Virus record (IMG/VR): IMGVR_UViG_3300021356_000136
Coordinates: 1-26,923 of that record
DNA: 26,923 nucleotides
DNA from: a virus
Strand: one strand, 5' to 3'
Part shown: piece by piece, positions 8,076-15,447 of the stretch
Layout: each line of letters opens with the position of its first letter
How positions within the stretch are numbered: the stretch's first letter is position 1
The notes under the pieces: generated by a model
The model's input: only the letters and a program-made list of their open reading frames with translations
Database searches by the model: none
Told to the model about the DNA's origin: nothing
Position numbers and translations under genes: made by a program

Positions 8076-8479
8076 TATTGTTCCTCTAAGACTAACTGTA
8101 TTAAGCCTGTATTATCAGGCTCTACAGTAACAACTAAAAATGTTGTTTCAGGTACTAATGTATTACCTTTATTGGTAGTTATTGCATGTAATAATATTTT
8201 GTCACCTTGTGATATATAAGGTGCATCTGTAGCCTTTATTATTGCTCTTGGTTGATATCCGTCAACTGATACAGTACCACCTGCAATACTAAAGTATTCT
8301 TGATCTATAATTAAGTTAATTGGGTAAGAATCGCCTGAGTCTATATCGTACCAAGTATCAATTAAACGTGTTCTTGAATCCCAAAGGTTATTCTGTATTT
8401 CAATAAAAACACCTGTTACCCCATGACCAGTTGTAGTGTCTACATAAGAGTTAAAATCTGCAGCACTTTCTAAAGGCAT
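8075..8479 (-). CDS. Head-tail connector protein, FII-like (copy 1)
   Basis: The 134-residue protein starts MPLESAADFNSYVDTTTGHG. It has a predicted beta-barrel core (PRAIIKATDAPYISQGDKIL) followed by TFLVVTVEPDNTGLIQLVLE. This order resembles lambda FII (V-R-T-D-x-x-x-x-x-x-G-D, then x-V-D-R-V-x-P-D-x-x-G-x-x-x-L-x-L), which I recall from the family. It lies after the capsid gene with one small gene between, where head-completion genes are expected. The paralogue directly downstream shares the D-T-x-x-G-H-G motif. The FII assignment is by pattern and position; a general head-tail joining role is more certain than the exact family. Confidence 0.5.
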   Translation of the reverse strand: MPLESAADFNSYVDTTTGHGVTGVFIEIQNNLWDSRTRLIDTWYDIDSGDSYPINLIIDQEYFSIAGGTVSVDGYQPRAIIKATDAPYISQGDKILLHAITTNKGNTLVPETTFLVVTVEPDNTGLIQLVLEEQ

Positions 8480-8742
8480 TATTTTTTGGCTCTTTTCTTA
8501 ACTGGTTTAGTTTCAGATTTTTTTAAACCTACACTTCTATTTGCTTTTTTTGGTTTAGCAGTTTCTTTGTAAAGTTCTGCTTTTTTGTTTGACACAAGTG
8601 CATAACCTTGTGCTTCATCTAACTCTACAATATCACCTACATAAACTCTTTGTTTATTAGCAATAGTGTCTCTCAAAATTATATATTTTTTCACTTCATT
8701 AGTGGTGGGGCTTTTCACCCCACCGTTTTCAGTAGTTAACAT
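8479..8742 (-). CDS. Small head-module protein (87 aa), function unknown
   Basis: The ORF starts at the capsid stop (TAATG overlap) and encodes 87 residues. The middle (YVGDIVELDEAQGYALVSNK) matches a short motif common in small phage structural proteins, where a strand, L/V-D-E-A-x-A and x-x-L-V-x-x-x-x-A are read. The tail is very basic (KKANRSVGLKKSETKPVKKR). A GC-rich hairpin covers codons 7-13. A GTG at codon 17 is an alternative start that would leave the hairpin outside the gene. It may be an accessory or connector protein of the head; I assign no family. Confidence 0.6.
   Translation of the reverse strand: MLTTENGGVKSPTTNEVKKYIILRDTIANKQRVYVGDIVELDEAQGYALVSNKKAELYKETAKPKKANRSVGLKKSETKPVKKRAKK
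8704..8724 (-). other. GC-rich stem-loop just after the capsid gene
   Basis: The arms GGTGGGG and CCCCACC form a perfect 7-bp stem with a 7-base loop, starting 18 bases after the last base of the capsid stop codon. It is one of the strongest hairpins in this AT-rich genome. No U-run follows on the transcribed (minus) strand, so it is not a standard terminator. It might slow exonucleases or ribosomes and raise capsid mRNA relative to what follows. Confidence 0.5.
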
Positions 8743-9986
8743 TAACCGTCATTACCTAGACAGAATGAAACTGCATTTCTAACAGCTACATCTATCATTT
8801 GAATACCAACAACTCTTACAGCACCTTTAGTTGAATTTGAATAAGGGTCTACAACTATATCAAGACCGCCAAAAAATCCTACTAATAGATCTGAGAAGTT
8901 ACCAAAGTAATGGTCGCCTGATGTAGGTTGATTAGAAACAACAACACCGTAATTATTGATTCTTCCGTCTCTATCTACAACAAACTGAGCAGTACCAGTA
9001 GCTTTTTCAGTTGTTTTTAATGAACCATAGTCGTCTGCTCTCATGATGTAAGAGAGATTTCCTAATAAAGCATTTTCTACAGCTACTTGGCTCTCCATAT
9101 CTACTGTTTCTGCCCAAGTTGGGTTAGCAGCACCAAATGTTACAGTATTAATACCTGAAGTATTTTTAATACCTGTTGGATTACCTGATGTGCCTGAACC
9201 TTCTAAAGCACCTGCATCAATAGCTAAAGCCATGCTTTGTGCTATGTCATTTCTAATTAAGTTTTCAACATCTAATGAAGACTGAACTAAAAGTTGTCTT
9301 GTTACGTCTGTAAAGCAACCTAAAGTTTTAGGTGACATTGTTACGCTTCCAATAGTCATATCTGACTCAGCAACAGCAGTTCCTTCGCTTGATACGAAAG
9401 CAGCAGTTGATGTACCAGTTTTTTTAGGAATCTTAACATCGCCTTGTAGTCCTCTTAGTAATGTTGCACCTGCAGCCATCACAGAAGATGAATTTCTTAA
9501 TGCATCAATAAAGTCTCCACCTCTGAAGTCTTGACCTACTGCACCTGCATCATCAGTTGTGTTCAATTCTCTTTTTGACCATTGTGCTAATACTTCAGGT
9601 GGTAGCATAAGACCTTGTGTGCTTCTACCATAAGCTTCAGCAGCAGCAGCAGAACACTCAAATTCAAAAGCAGCATCAGCTTGTGCTTTCCTATCTGATG
9701 GATTTGCTAGTGCGTTTATACCTCTTACTAAAGAAAATCTCTTTAGTTCTTTTTTGCTCAAACCAATATCATTTGGAGTTTCTAGTGGCTGACTAGCAAT
9801 AGTTTCTAGTAATTCACCTCTAAATTCTTCAATTGTTTTGTGTTCAGCAATTGCTTTTGCAGCTAATTCCTTTTGATTGTGTCTTTCAGCTAACTTATAA
9901 ATCTCTTGTGAGTTTCTTTTTAATTCAGCTTTGACTTCTTCAGCAGATTTAGCTTTAACTTCGTCTAAATTGACTTCGTTATCCAT
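8742..9986 (-). CDS. Major capsid protein from internal start (nested, same frame)
   Basis: An ATG at 9986-9984 (Met333 of the fusion) is preceded by AAGGAG, six bases away (9998-9993), one of the best SD sequences in the window. In the fusion the same bases read as Lys-Glu-Ile. Starting here gives a 414-residue delta-domain-plus-capsid protein, close to the usual size of HK97-type capsid precursors. A shell needs hundreds of capsid subunits per few dozen proteases, so direct internal initiation would solve a stoichiometry problem. I infer that most capsid protein comes from this start. Lambda uses a comparable arrangement for C and Nu3. Confidence 0.7.
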   Translation of the reverse strand: MDNEVNLDEVKAKSAEEVKAELKRNSQEIYKLAERHNQKELAAKAIAEHKTIEEFRGELLETIASQPLETPNDIGLSKKELKRFSLVRGINALANPSDRKAQADAAFEFECSAAAAEAYGRSTQGLMLPPEVLAQWSKRELNTTDDAGAVGQDFRGGDFIDALRNSSSVMAAGATLLRGLQGDVKIPKKTGTSTAAFVSSEGTAVAESDMTIGSVTMSPKTLGCFTDVTRQLLVQSSLDVENLIRNDIAQSMALAIDAGALEGSGTSGNPTGIKNTSGINTVTFGAANPTWAETVDMESQVAVENALLGNLSYIMRADDYGSLKTTEKATGTAQFVVDRDGRINNYGVVVSNQPTSGDHYFGNFSDLLVGFFGGLDIVVDPYSNSTKGAVRVVGIQMIDVAVRNAVSFCLGNDG

Positions 9987-10982
9987 TTTAATCTCCTTAA
10001 AAGATTGAGAACGACCGACCCCGACAAGTCGACTGGCGTCAGCCGGAATTGCAACGGAACTGACTTCCATAGGCGTCCATGCTGCTCTATAGCTAACTTC
10101 TTTAGCATCTTTCATTCTCATTAGTTTATTTACACGATATCCGACTGAAATATTCATTCGTATACCACTTTTTACATCTTCAAACACTTCTGAAGCAAGT
10201 CGACTTTTACCAAATCGAACTACAGCAATTGTCCTTTTAGCTGTTTCATCTAGTCTGAAATCTTCTATAACACCAATTTGTTTGGTCATGTCATGATCGA
10301 GAAGTAAGGGTGCACGTCCGCTGTTAATAAACTCCATGTTTATATCTTCAGCTTTGTGGCTCAATATCTCTAAACCAAATGACCTTTCAACTGGTTCTTC
10401 TGAAGAAACACCGATTCTTACTGTTCTTGTTTCTTCATCTATAAATTTTGCTCTTGATAAATCTATGTTTCTGTATCTCATAGGCATGTCTACAACCTTT
10501 CTATCTTCATCTTCATCATGATAAGGTCTTTCAGCTTCAGTTTCTTCTTCAACTTCTACTTCTTCCTCATGCTCTTTTGCAAACTCAACAATTACAGATT
10601 CATCTGTTTCGCTTACGTTTAATATATGTCTATCTTCTTTATCTTTCATAGATTTTTCCTCTTTTTTTAATTTTTCGACAATTCTTCGTGACCATGTATA
10701 ACCTGCATCGCCACCCCAAAGTGCCCAAGCTATTCTACCATTTGAGGGATAGCCATCTTCACCTGCACTAAACCCTTCAGCTTGTTTATCAACTTCATGT
10801 CTGCTAAAAAAACTATACATTCTTTTAACAGTATCATCTGATAGATTTTCACCTGCTACAATTTGTCTTGCTCTTATAGCACCTACTCTTGTACCACCTC
10901 TACCAAATTCTTCTCGCCAGTCTAAACCTTTTTGTGCTTCAGACTTCATGCCATCAGTAGGTTTAGGCATCGTCTTCACCAC
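8742..10982 (-). CDS. Fused prohead protease and HK97-fold major capsid protein
   Basis: One 746-residue frame holds three parts. Residues 1-105 (LDWREEFGRGGTRVGAIRAR, LSDDTVKRMYSFFSRHEVDK, RIAWALWGGDAG) are a small helical domain that I also know from the front of other phage head proteases. Residues about 165-325 look like a serine prohead protease of the HK97/U35 kind, with LLLDHDM (His230), MNISVGYRV (Ser279) and TPMEVSSVAIPAD (Glu306) as likely active-site segments. Residues 333-746 are a HK97-fold capsid protein: a helical delta/scaffold region (about 333-430), then the shell part (GSGTSGNPTGIKNTSG, NYGVVVSNQP, and a C-terminal beta segment). Its neighbours are portal upstream and connectors downstream. 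Internal SD-plus-ATG starts exist at Met112 and Met333, so free capsid protein may be made directly. The start overlaps the portal end by 20 bases. Confidence 0.88.
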   Translation of the reverse strand: MVKTMPKPTDGMKSEAQKGLDWREEFGRGGTRVGAIRARQIVAGENLSDDTVKRMYSFFSRHEVDKQAEGFSAGEDGYPSNGRIAWALWGGDAGYTWSRRIVEKLKKEEKSMKDKEDRHILNVSETDESVIVEFAKEHEEEVEVEEETEAERPYHDEDEDRKVVDMPMRYRNIDLSRAKFIDEETRTVRIGVSSEEPVERSFGLEILSHKAEDINMEFINSGRAPLLLDHDMTKQIGVIEDFRLDETAKRTIAVVRFGKSRLASEVFEDVKSGIRMNISVGYRVNKLMRMKDAKEVSYRAAWTPMEVSSVAIPADASRLVGVGRSQSFKEIKMDNEVNLDEVKAKSAEEVKAELKRNSQEIYKLAERHNQKELAAKAIAEHKTIEEFRGELLETIASQPLETPNDIGLSKKELKRFSLVRGINALANPSDRKAQADAAFEFECSAAAAEAYGRSTQGLMLPPEVLAQWSKRELNTTDDAGAVGQDFRGGDFIDALRNSSSVMAAGATLLRGLQGDVKIPKKTGTSTAAFVSSEGTAVAESDMTIGSVTMSPKTLGCFTDVTRQLLVQSSLDVENLIRNDIAQSMALAIDAGALEGSGTSGNPTGIKNTSGINTVTFGAANPTWAETVDMESQVAVENALLGNLSYIMRADDYGSLKTTEKATGTAQFVVDRDGRINNYGVVVSNQPTSGDHYFGNFSDLLVGFFGGLDIVVDPYSNSTKGAVRVVGIQMIDVAVRNAVSFCLGNDG
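9993..9998 (-). promoter_or_regulatory. Internal Shine-Dalgarno for the capsid domain
   Basis: On the minus strand AAGGAG is followed by ATTAAA and ATG, an ideal spacing. It lies inside the open protease-capsid frame and supports independent capsid translation. Confidence 0.7.
10657..10661 (-). promoter_or_regulatory. Second internal Shine-Dalgarno, before Met112 of the fusion
   Basis: GAGGA is followed seven bases later by an in-frame ATG (10649-10647). Translation from here would give a protease-capsid protein without the N-terminal 111-residue domain. The A/G-rich sequence is also coding (KKEEKS), so chance cannot be excluded. Confidence 0.4.
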
Positions 10983-12471
10983 CTTCTATTTTAGGGTCAA
11001 CTGGTATCTTATTAGCACCAAATGGTTGATAAGCTAATTCTATATCATATTCTTTAGCTAATTCTACCTCTTTTTGATGTTGTTCAAAAAGTTCTTCAAC
11101 ATCTCTGCCATAGTTAGCACTTATGTCACTATAAGTTACTGTTCCATTTTGCAATCCTACTACATTAGCGTTCATTTCTTTAAGTGGGTCAATCCATGCA
11201 AAGTTTCTTGGTATATATGTAACTGATGATCTAAATTTTTCTACTTTTTCTATAGGCAATGATAAATAACCTGTAGATATAGCCATTTCTAGCCATTCAT
11301 TAAATATAGGCTGTATCATGTGTTCTACCATAAACTGTTGCCATATTTGGAAAGTGCTTCTATCTTCTAAAGCACCTTGTCTTATAGAAGAATAGTTTAC
11401 TGATGTTAAATCGTTGCTTAAAGCATGATAAGAAATGTTTAAACCTGATGCTATGCTTCTTAAAACGCTAGATGTAAAACTATCAAAAGCACTTGTAGGG
11501 TGTTGTGGGTCAAATGATTGAAATGATACACCTGCAGGTAACTGTTCAAATGTTCCTGCATTTGCAGTAGTTACTGGATTATAAATATCTTCGTATTCAC
11601 CATCACCTACATATCCTTCACCATCAGGTGAAGTGAAAAAGCCCATTTTTGATGCTGCTGTTCTTGCAGCTACTATTTCTGCTTCTAAATATGCATTTAA
11701 TTGCTTAACATTTGCCATTACAGTAGCAATACTGCTGACTCCTCTAGTTTGTTCTGCTCTTGATGGCATATAAAGATGAATTATCTCATCTGCAGGTACT
11801 CTTATGTGCTCATTTTCATTTAAATATGTCTTATCAAACGGATGTCTCTTATAAATATGATAAGCAACTGGTTTATCGTACTTATCTACTTCTACACCCA
11901 TCTTTATCTCATTACCTGTCTTAGCATCATGTCTATTTAGGTCTTCATCTAAATGATCTGCTTCTAAAAACTGTATTTGAAAGCCAAATGGTGAATCAGG
12001 CATTTTTAGTTTCCTAATTAGCACTTCACCGTCTCTAGCTAGTGATTCTATAGCTATTTTTTGGCAATCTAAGAATGATAACCTACCATTAGCTGTGCAA
12101 TTGCCCTTTTTTGTCCATTCTTTCCATGCTGACTCAATAAGTTTATTAGCTAAGATGTCTAATTTGCCACCATTTACTTCATCATCAAGTCTAACTTTAG
12201 AACTAACTCTTATTCCTGCTTTACCTATAACATTAGATATCATTAAATTTAGATATCTTGCTATATGTGAGTCATTTCTAGCTAGTTCTCTTGCTCTATC
12301 TCTTAAAACTCTAAGATTATCTTTTATTTCTGCATCTGCTGATGCTGAACTTGTTATAAAATCTGCAAAAAGTCTACCAGTATTTGCACCTGCATAACTT
12401 CTTTGCATTTTAAACTTCTTTTTTACTGTTGGTTTAGAACCAAAGTTAAATATTCTGTTGTACCATGCCAT
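10963..12471 (-). CDS. Portal protein, lambda gpB family
   Basis: The 502-residue protein has the pattern of the lambda-type portal family (Phage_portal_2). The first 70 residues hold SYAGANTGRLFADFITSSAS and LRVLRDRARELARNDSHIAR, and IGKAGIRVSS follows soon after. The central part includes ESLARDGEVLIRKLK, FQIQFLEADHLDEDLN and ADEIIHLYMPSRAEQTRGVS, a stretch typical of this family. The wing/stem part carries LRSIASGLNISYHALSNDLT and YSSIRQGALEDRSTFQIWQQ. Twelve copies form the ring through which DNA enters and leaves. It lies between the gpW-like gene (1-base gap) and the protease-capsid fusion (20-base overlap), the same order as W-B-C in lambda. Confidence 0.92.
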   Translation of the reverse strand: MAWYNRIFNFGSKPTVKKKFKMQRSYAGANTGRLFADFITSSASADAEIKDNLRVLRDRARELARNDSHIARYLNLMISNVIGKAGIRVSSKVRLDDEVNGGKLDILANKLIESAWKEWTKKGNCTANGRLSFLDCQKIAIESLARDGEVLIRKLKMPDSPFGFQIQFLEADHLDEDLNRHDAKTGNEIKMGVEVDKYDKPVAYHIYKRHPFDKTYLNENEHIRVPADEIIHLYMPSRAEQTRGVSSIATVMANVKQLNAYLEAEIVAARTAASKMGFFTSPDGEGYVGDGEYEDIYNPVTTANAGTFEQLPAGVSFQSFDPQHPTSAFDSFTSSVLRSIASGLNISYHALSNDLTSVNYSSIRQGALEDRSTFQIWQQFMVEHMIQPIFNEWLEMAISTGYLSLPIEKVEKFRSSVTYIPRNFAWIDPLKEMNANVVGLQNGTVTYSDISANYGRDVEELFEQHQKEVELAKEYDIELAYQPFGANKIPVDPKIEGGEDDA

Positions 12472-12472
12472 T

Positions 12473-13090
12473 TTATGTGTAACTTGTTGGATTTATTGTC
12501 TTTTGTGAACCAAACTTAACTTTTATTGTATTTCCTGAACCTTGACCGTTAGCTATTCTCGCTTGTTTCACTTCTTTATTGTATTCTGCTTGATATCTGT
12601 CTTTTAAGGTAAATAATTCGTCAATTGACATTCTTGAAAGTGATCTCCCTGCAATAGACATAGAACTTTGATCCATAGTTGCTCTATTTTCTATTACAGC
12701 CTTTACAGCATCTAAAACAATCTTTGCATGACTTCTAACTGAAGCAGTAGTAGTCGCATAATTGTCTTGAATTTCTGTAAAACCTTCAGATAGTTTAACT
12801 CTAGCTGAATCTGATGATCTTGTTATGTATTCTACCCAGTTATATTCGCCTTTTGTGTAACTTGTGGTTGTACTAGTCTCAATAATATATTCATCATTAG
12901 ATTCTGTTGCAATTAAAGTAAAATTAGATGCAGTAGCACCGTCAATTAAATTAAACTCATAAGATAATGAATAATCTGCTGTAGGATAATCAGTAGCTAA
13001 GTTGTCTTTTTTCCATGCCCAAAAATCACCTAGCTGTAAAACAGCAGGTACATTTGTAGGATAATTAGTTGAATCAAATTTGTTGCTCAA
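12473..13090 (-). CDS. Head-tail joining protein with gpW-like C-terminus
   Basis: This 205-residue protein lies between the large terminase and the portal, the place of gpW in lambda. Residues about 1-110 form a beta-rich domain (VLQLGDFWAWKKDNLATDY, TASNFTLIATESNDEYIIET) with a shape like an all-beta accessory domain. Residues about 135-185 (MDQSSMSIAGRSLSRMSIDE, LFTLKDRYQAEYNKEVKQAR) match the gpW layout: a helix, a hairpin with I-x-G-R-S, and a second helix starting S-x-x-E/D-L. gpW seals the portal and prepares it for the tail. The N-terminal domain is an addition relative to the 68-residue lambda gpW. Confidence 0.6.
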   Translation of the reverse strand: MSNKFDSTNYPTNVPAVLQLGDFWAWKKDNLATDYPTADYSLSYEFNLIDGATASNFTLIATESNDEYIIETSTTTSYTKGEYNWVEYITRSSDSARVKLSEGFTEIQDNYATTTASVRSHAKIVLDAVKAVIENRATMDQSSMSIAGRSLSRMSIDELFTLKDRYQAEYNKEVKQARIANGQGSGNTIKVKFGSQKTINPTSYT

Positions 13091-13172
13091 ACAAAAACCT
13101 CATTAAAGTTAGATATATCTTATCTAATACTAAGGGTATCTGTGCAAATTTGCAATAACCTAACAAGAAATA
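13091..13172. other. Intergenic region with palindromes between terminase and head genes
   Basis: These 82 bases separate the large terminase and the gpW-like gene in a genome where most genes touch. They contain TTAGATA-tatct-TATCTAA (13109-13127) and the perfect palindrome TGCAAATTTGCA (13143-13154). A third palindrome, AAATATTAATATTT (13168-13181), covers the terminase stop. A sigma70-like promoter can be drawn through the same bases. Confidence 0.6.
13127..13155 (-). promoter_or_regulatory. Candidate late promoter before the head genes
   Basis: On the minus strand TTGCAA (13155-13150) and TAGTAT (13132-13127) are 17 bases apart, each matching 4 of 6 consensus positions. The -35 hexamer overlaps the palindrome TGCAAATTTGCA, and the predicted start falls in the TTAGATA/TATCTAA repeat. 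This layout would allow a dimeric regulator to control the gpW-to-fibre operon. The match is modest. Confidence 0.35.
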
Positions 13173-14999
13173 TTAATATTTCCATGAAGTCGCAAAGTTT
13201 TTACGATTTATGCCTTTTTTTGCTTGTTTTACTCTATTTTCATCAGGCTCACTAGCATTACCTGTTAATAGTCTTTGTTCTAGTATGTCAAAGTTAGGAT
13301 TTAGTATATATGCGGCAGCTAAAGCATAACAAATGGTGTCTAGTGCTTCGTTTCTTTCTCTTATTTGTTTCCAGTATAAAGTTTTTCTACCTTTTACAAA
13401 TTTAACAAATCTTTGTTCTGCTGTAAGTTGATTAAAATATTCTTCATCTACTGTTGATGGAAAGTGTAATGTAGAATAACCATATTCTGCTGCAAGTCTT
13501 GAATAAATAACTTCTTTTGCAGAATCACTACCTACTGGATATAAGGTGTTATTTTCTTTGCCTACTTTACTAGGTCTACCTACAACTGTCTTACCACTTT
13601 GTGATTGACCCTTAACTGCAAAGATTCTTCTACCTTTTTTGTTTTTAGTAAAAGCATAGACCATTTGCGTTTGGAATCCTGAATCTATAGTAGTACATGC
13701 AATATTCATAACTCTACCTGAATGTGTTTTGAATCTTGTAAGCAAATATTTGTCTAATTGATTCCAAACATCTTGTTGACCAGTAGAACCGTATAGTATT
13801 TTGTATTCTACAACCCACATTTCATAATTGTGTGAAAATGCTACTACTTGACACTCTAACCTGTTTTTTTGCACATCTACACCACAAGTGAGTACTAATG
13901 CTTCATCAGGTATAGTTTGTTCATCATAGCTTTCACGTCTACCTAATAAACCTGCTGCTTCAACTGCTTCTTCAGGTTCAGGTTGCCATGTCTCGCCTAA
14001 AGAAGTGTTAATAAACGTTTTTAACATTTCAGGTTGTTTTTTTGCTTCTAAAAAGTTTTCTGCCATAGATGCCCATGTAGAAAAGACTGAATATAGTTCA
14101 TTTAAGTGAAATCCTGCTGTTTTGCCAGTTTCTTTAGTTGCTCTCCACTCTCCATGCTTTAACATCCAGTATTTCTTTGATTCTTCTATGACACAACCAT
14201 TTTCACATGAATATATAGCAGTTTCAGGTTGATCTTCTTCCCATATCACATTTGACCACTTTAAAGTCTGCATTTTGTTACATTCAGGACATGGCACATA
14301 GTAATAACGTTGATCTGATTCTTCAAAAGCTGCTTCTATTCTAGATAAGCCTTGTATTGTTGGTGTACTGCATAAATAAATTTTTCTATTAAAGAATGTC
14401 TGTGTTCTTTTACTTGCAAGAAGTATAGGGTCTCCCTCACTACCTACACTTGCTTCCATTCTGTCAACTTCATCAACACAAAGTATTCTTACTGCTCTAC
14501 TAGCAACTGAAGCTGCTGAGTTACTTCCTACCATGTTTAAAGTAGTACCGCCTATAAACTTCTTAGATAAAACAGTATTTGATGAATCTTTGCTTTTTAC
14601 TTCATTTAGTCTTGCTTTTAAGACTGGTGTGTCTCTTAACATGTTAGCTAGTTTTTCTTTACTGTATGCTTGTGCCATCTGTAAAGTAGGTTGCATAACT
14701 AATATTGGACTGGGTTGCATGTGAATGTAATAACCAACAACATTATTTAGAATTTCAGTTGCACCAACCTGTGCTGACTTCATCCAAACTATTCTCTCAA
14801 TATTAGGGTCGTTGAAAGCATCCATAATTTCTTTTTGATATGGTGCATAGTCTGTTCTGTATTTTCCGCTTACTGCTGATGATTCAGGTGATAAATACCT
14901 ATATTCATCCGCCCACTCACTTATCTTCAGTTGTGTTGGTGGTCTCCACAGCTTTTGTACTTTGTTCAGTACGTTCTGCATATTCTGTTGGTATTCCAT
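13173..14999 (-). CDS. terL: Terminase large subunit, lambda gpA family
   Basis: The 608-residue protein packages DNA using ATP and cuts it into genome units. The ATPase part shows KISEWADEYRYLSPESSA (a typical gpA start), a Walker A-like KSAQVGAT at residues 74-81 and Walker B ILCVDE at 172-177. Residue 237 begins CPEC and 265 begins CENGC, a possible zinc site seen in this family. The nuclease part begins near GVDVQKNRLE (Asp375) and has further acidic residues near TTIDSGFQTQ and NEALDTICYALAA. The start overlaps the small subunit gene by 83 bases. GGAGGAG lies about 10 bases upstream of the ATG, so this start is reasonable; Met7 is an alternative. gpA-type terminases commonly make cohesive ends at cos. 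Confidence 0.95.
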   Translation of the reverse strand: MEYQQNMQNVLNKVQKLWRPPTQLKISEWADEYRYLSPESSAVSGKYRTDYAPYQKEIMDAFNDPNIERIVWMKSAQVGATEILNNVVGYYIHMQPSPILVMQPTLQMAQAYSKEKLANMLRDTPVLKARLNEVKSKDSSNTVLSKKFIGGTTLNMVGSNSAASVASRAVRILCVDEVDRMEASVGSEGDPILLASKRTQTFFNRKIYLCSTPTIQGLSRIEAAFEESDQRYYYVPCPECNKMQTLKWSNVIWEEDQPETAIYSCENGCVIEESKKYWMLKHGEWRATKETGKTAGFHLNELYSVFSTWASMAENFLEAKKQPEMLKTFINTSLGETWQPEPEEAVEAAGLLGRRESYDEQTIPDEALVLTCGVDVQKNRLECQVVAFSHNYEMWVVEYKILYGSTGQQDVWNQLDKYLLTRFKTHSGRVMNIACTTIDSGFQTQMVYAFTKNKKGRRIFAVKGQSQSGKTVVGRPSKVGKENNTLYPVGSDSAKEVIYSRLAAEYGYSTLHFPSTVDEEYFNQLTAEQRFVKFVKGRKTLYWKQIRERNEALDTICYALAAAYILNPNFDILEQRLLTGNASEPDENRVKQAKKGINRKNFATSWKY

Positions 15000-15447
15000 C
15001 GCTAGATAACTCCTCCAATGCTTCGTATATCTCTTTTTGTATTAAATCACGTCTCTCGTTGTAATCATTAGCACCTGCAACTCTATGTGCTAGATTATCA
15101 GGTATATTTAAAAATTTAGCATGTGCATTTGATACTAATGAACTCCATGTACTCTCTACTAGGTTTGCAGGTATTAATCTACCTTCTAATTGGTTTACTT
15201 CTAATTCTGCTTTATCTGCTTGAAACTTTTTAAGTCTCGTTGTTTCTTCTACGATATCACCTTTAGTTCCACTCTTTTTAAAGTGGTTAGCACTTTTTCT
15301 AAGATGATTTATGTATTCTATTCTGCATACGTCTAAATCTACTGGTGATCTACCTTTTTTAATTGTAAATATGCCCTTTTTAACAAGTTCTCCGACTGAT
15401 TGAGGACTCATGCCCAAATGTTCTGCTAATTCCTTCTGCGTAGCCAT
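14917..15447 (-). CDS. terS: Terminase small subunit, Nu1-like
   Basis: This 176-residue protein starts with a winged-helix-type DNA-binding motif: MATQKELAEHLGMSPQSVGE, where the helix-turn-helix places S-P-Q-S-V in the recognition helix, then LVKKGIFTIKKGRSPVDLD. A central helical part (TTRLKKFQADKAELEVNQLE, GRLIPANLVESTWSSLVSNA) matches Nu1/DNA-packaging small subunits, in which L-x-x-x-x-A-x-x-x-x-x-x-x-G-x-L/x-I is common. The C-terminus is acidic and Thr-rich and would contact the large subunit. It recognises the packaging start on the phage DNA. The gene overlaps terL by 83 bases. No clear SD precedes the ATG. Confidence 0.82.
   Translation of the reverse strand: MATQKELAEHLGMSPQSVGELVKKGIFTIKKGRSPVDLDVCRIEYINHLRKSANHFKKSGTKGDIVEETTRLKKFQADKAELEVNQLEGRLIPANLVESTWSSLVSNAHAKFLNIPDNLAHRVAGANDYNERRDLIQKEIYEALEELSSDGIPTEYAERTEQSTKAVETTNTTEDK

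Noticed and set aside
8704-8730. Rho-independent terminator on the plus strand (hairpin followed by GTTTTC)
   Set aside because: No gene is transcribed on the plus strand here, and the T-run is short.
14840-15064. Plus-strand ORF across the terS/terL overlap
   Set aside because: It is explained by two overlapping minus-strand genes; no plus-strand signals.
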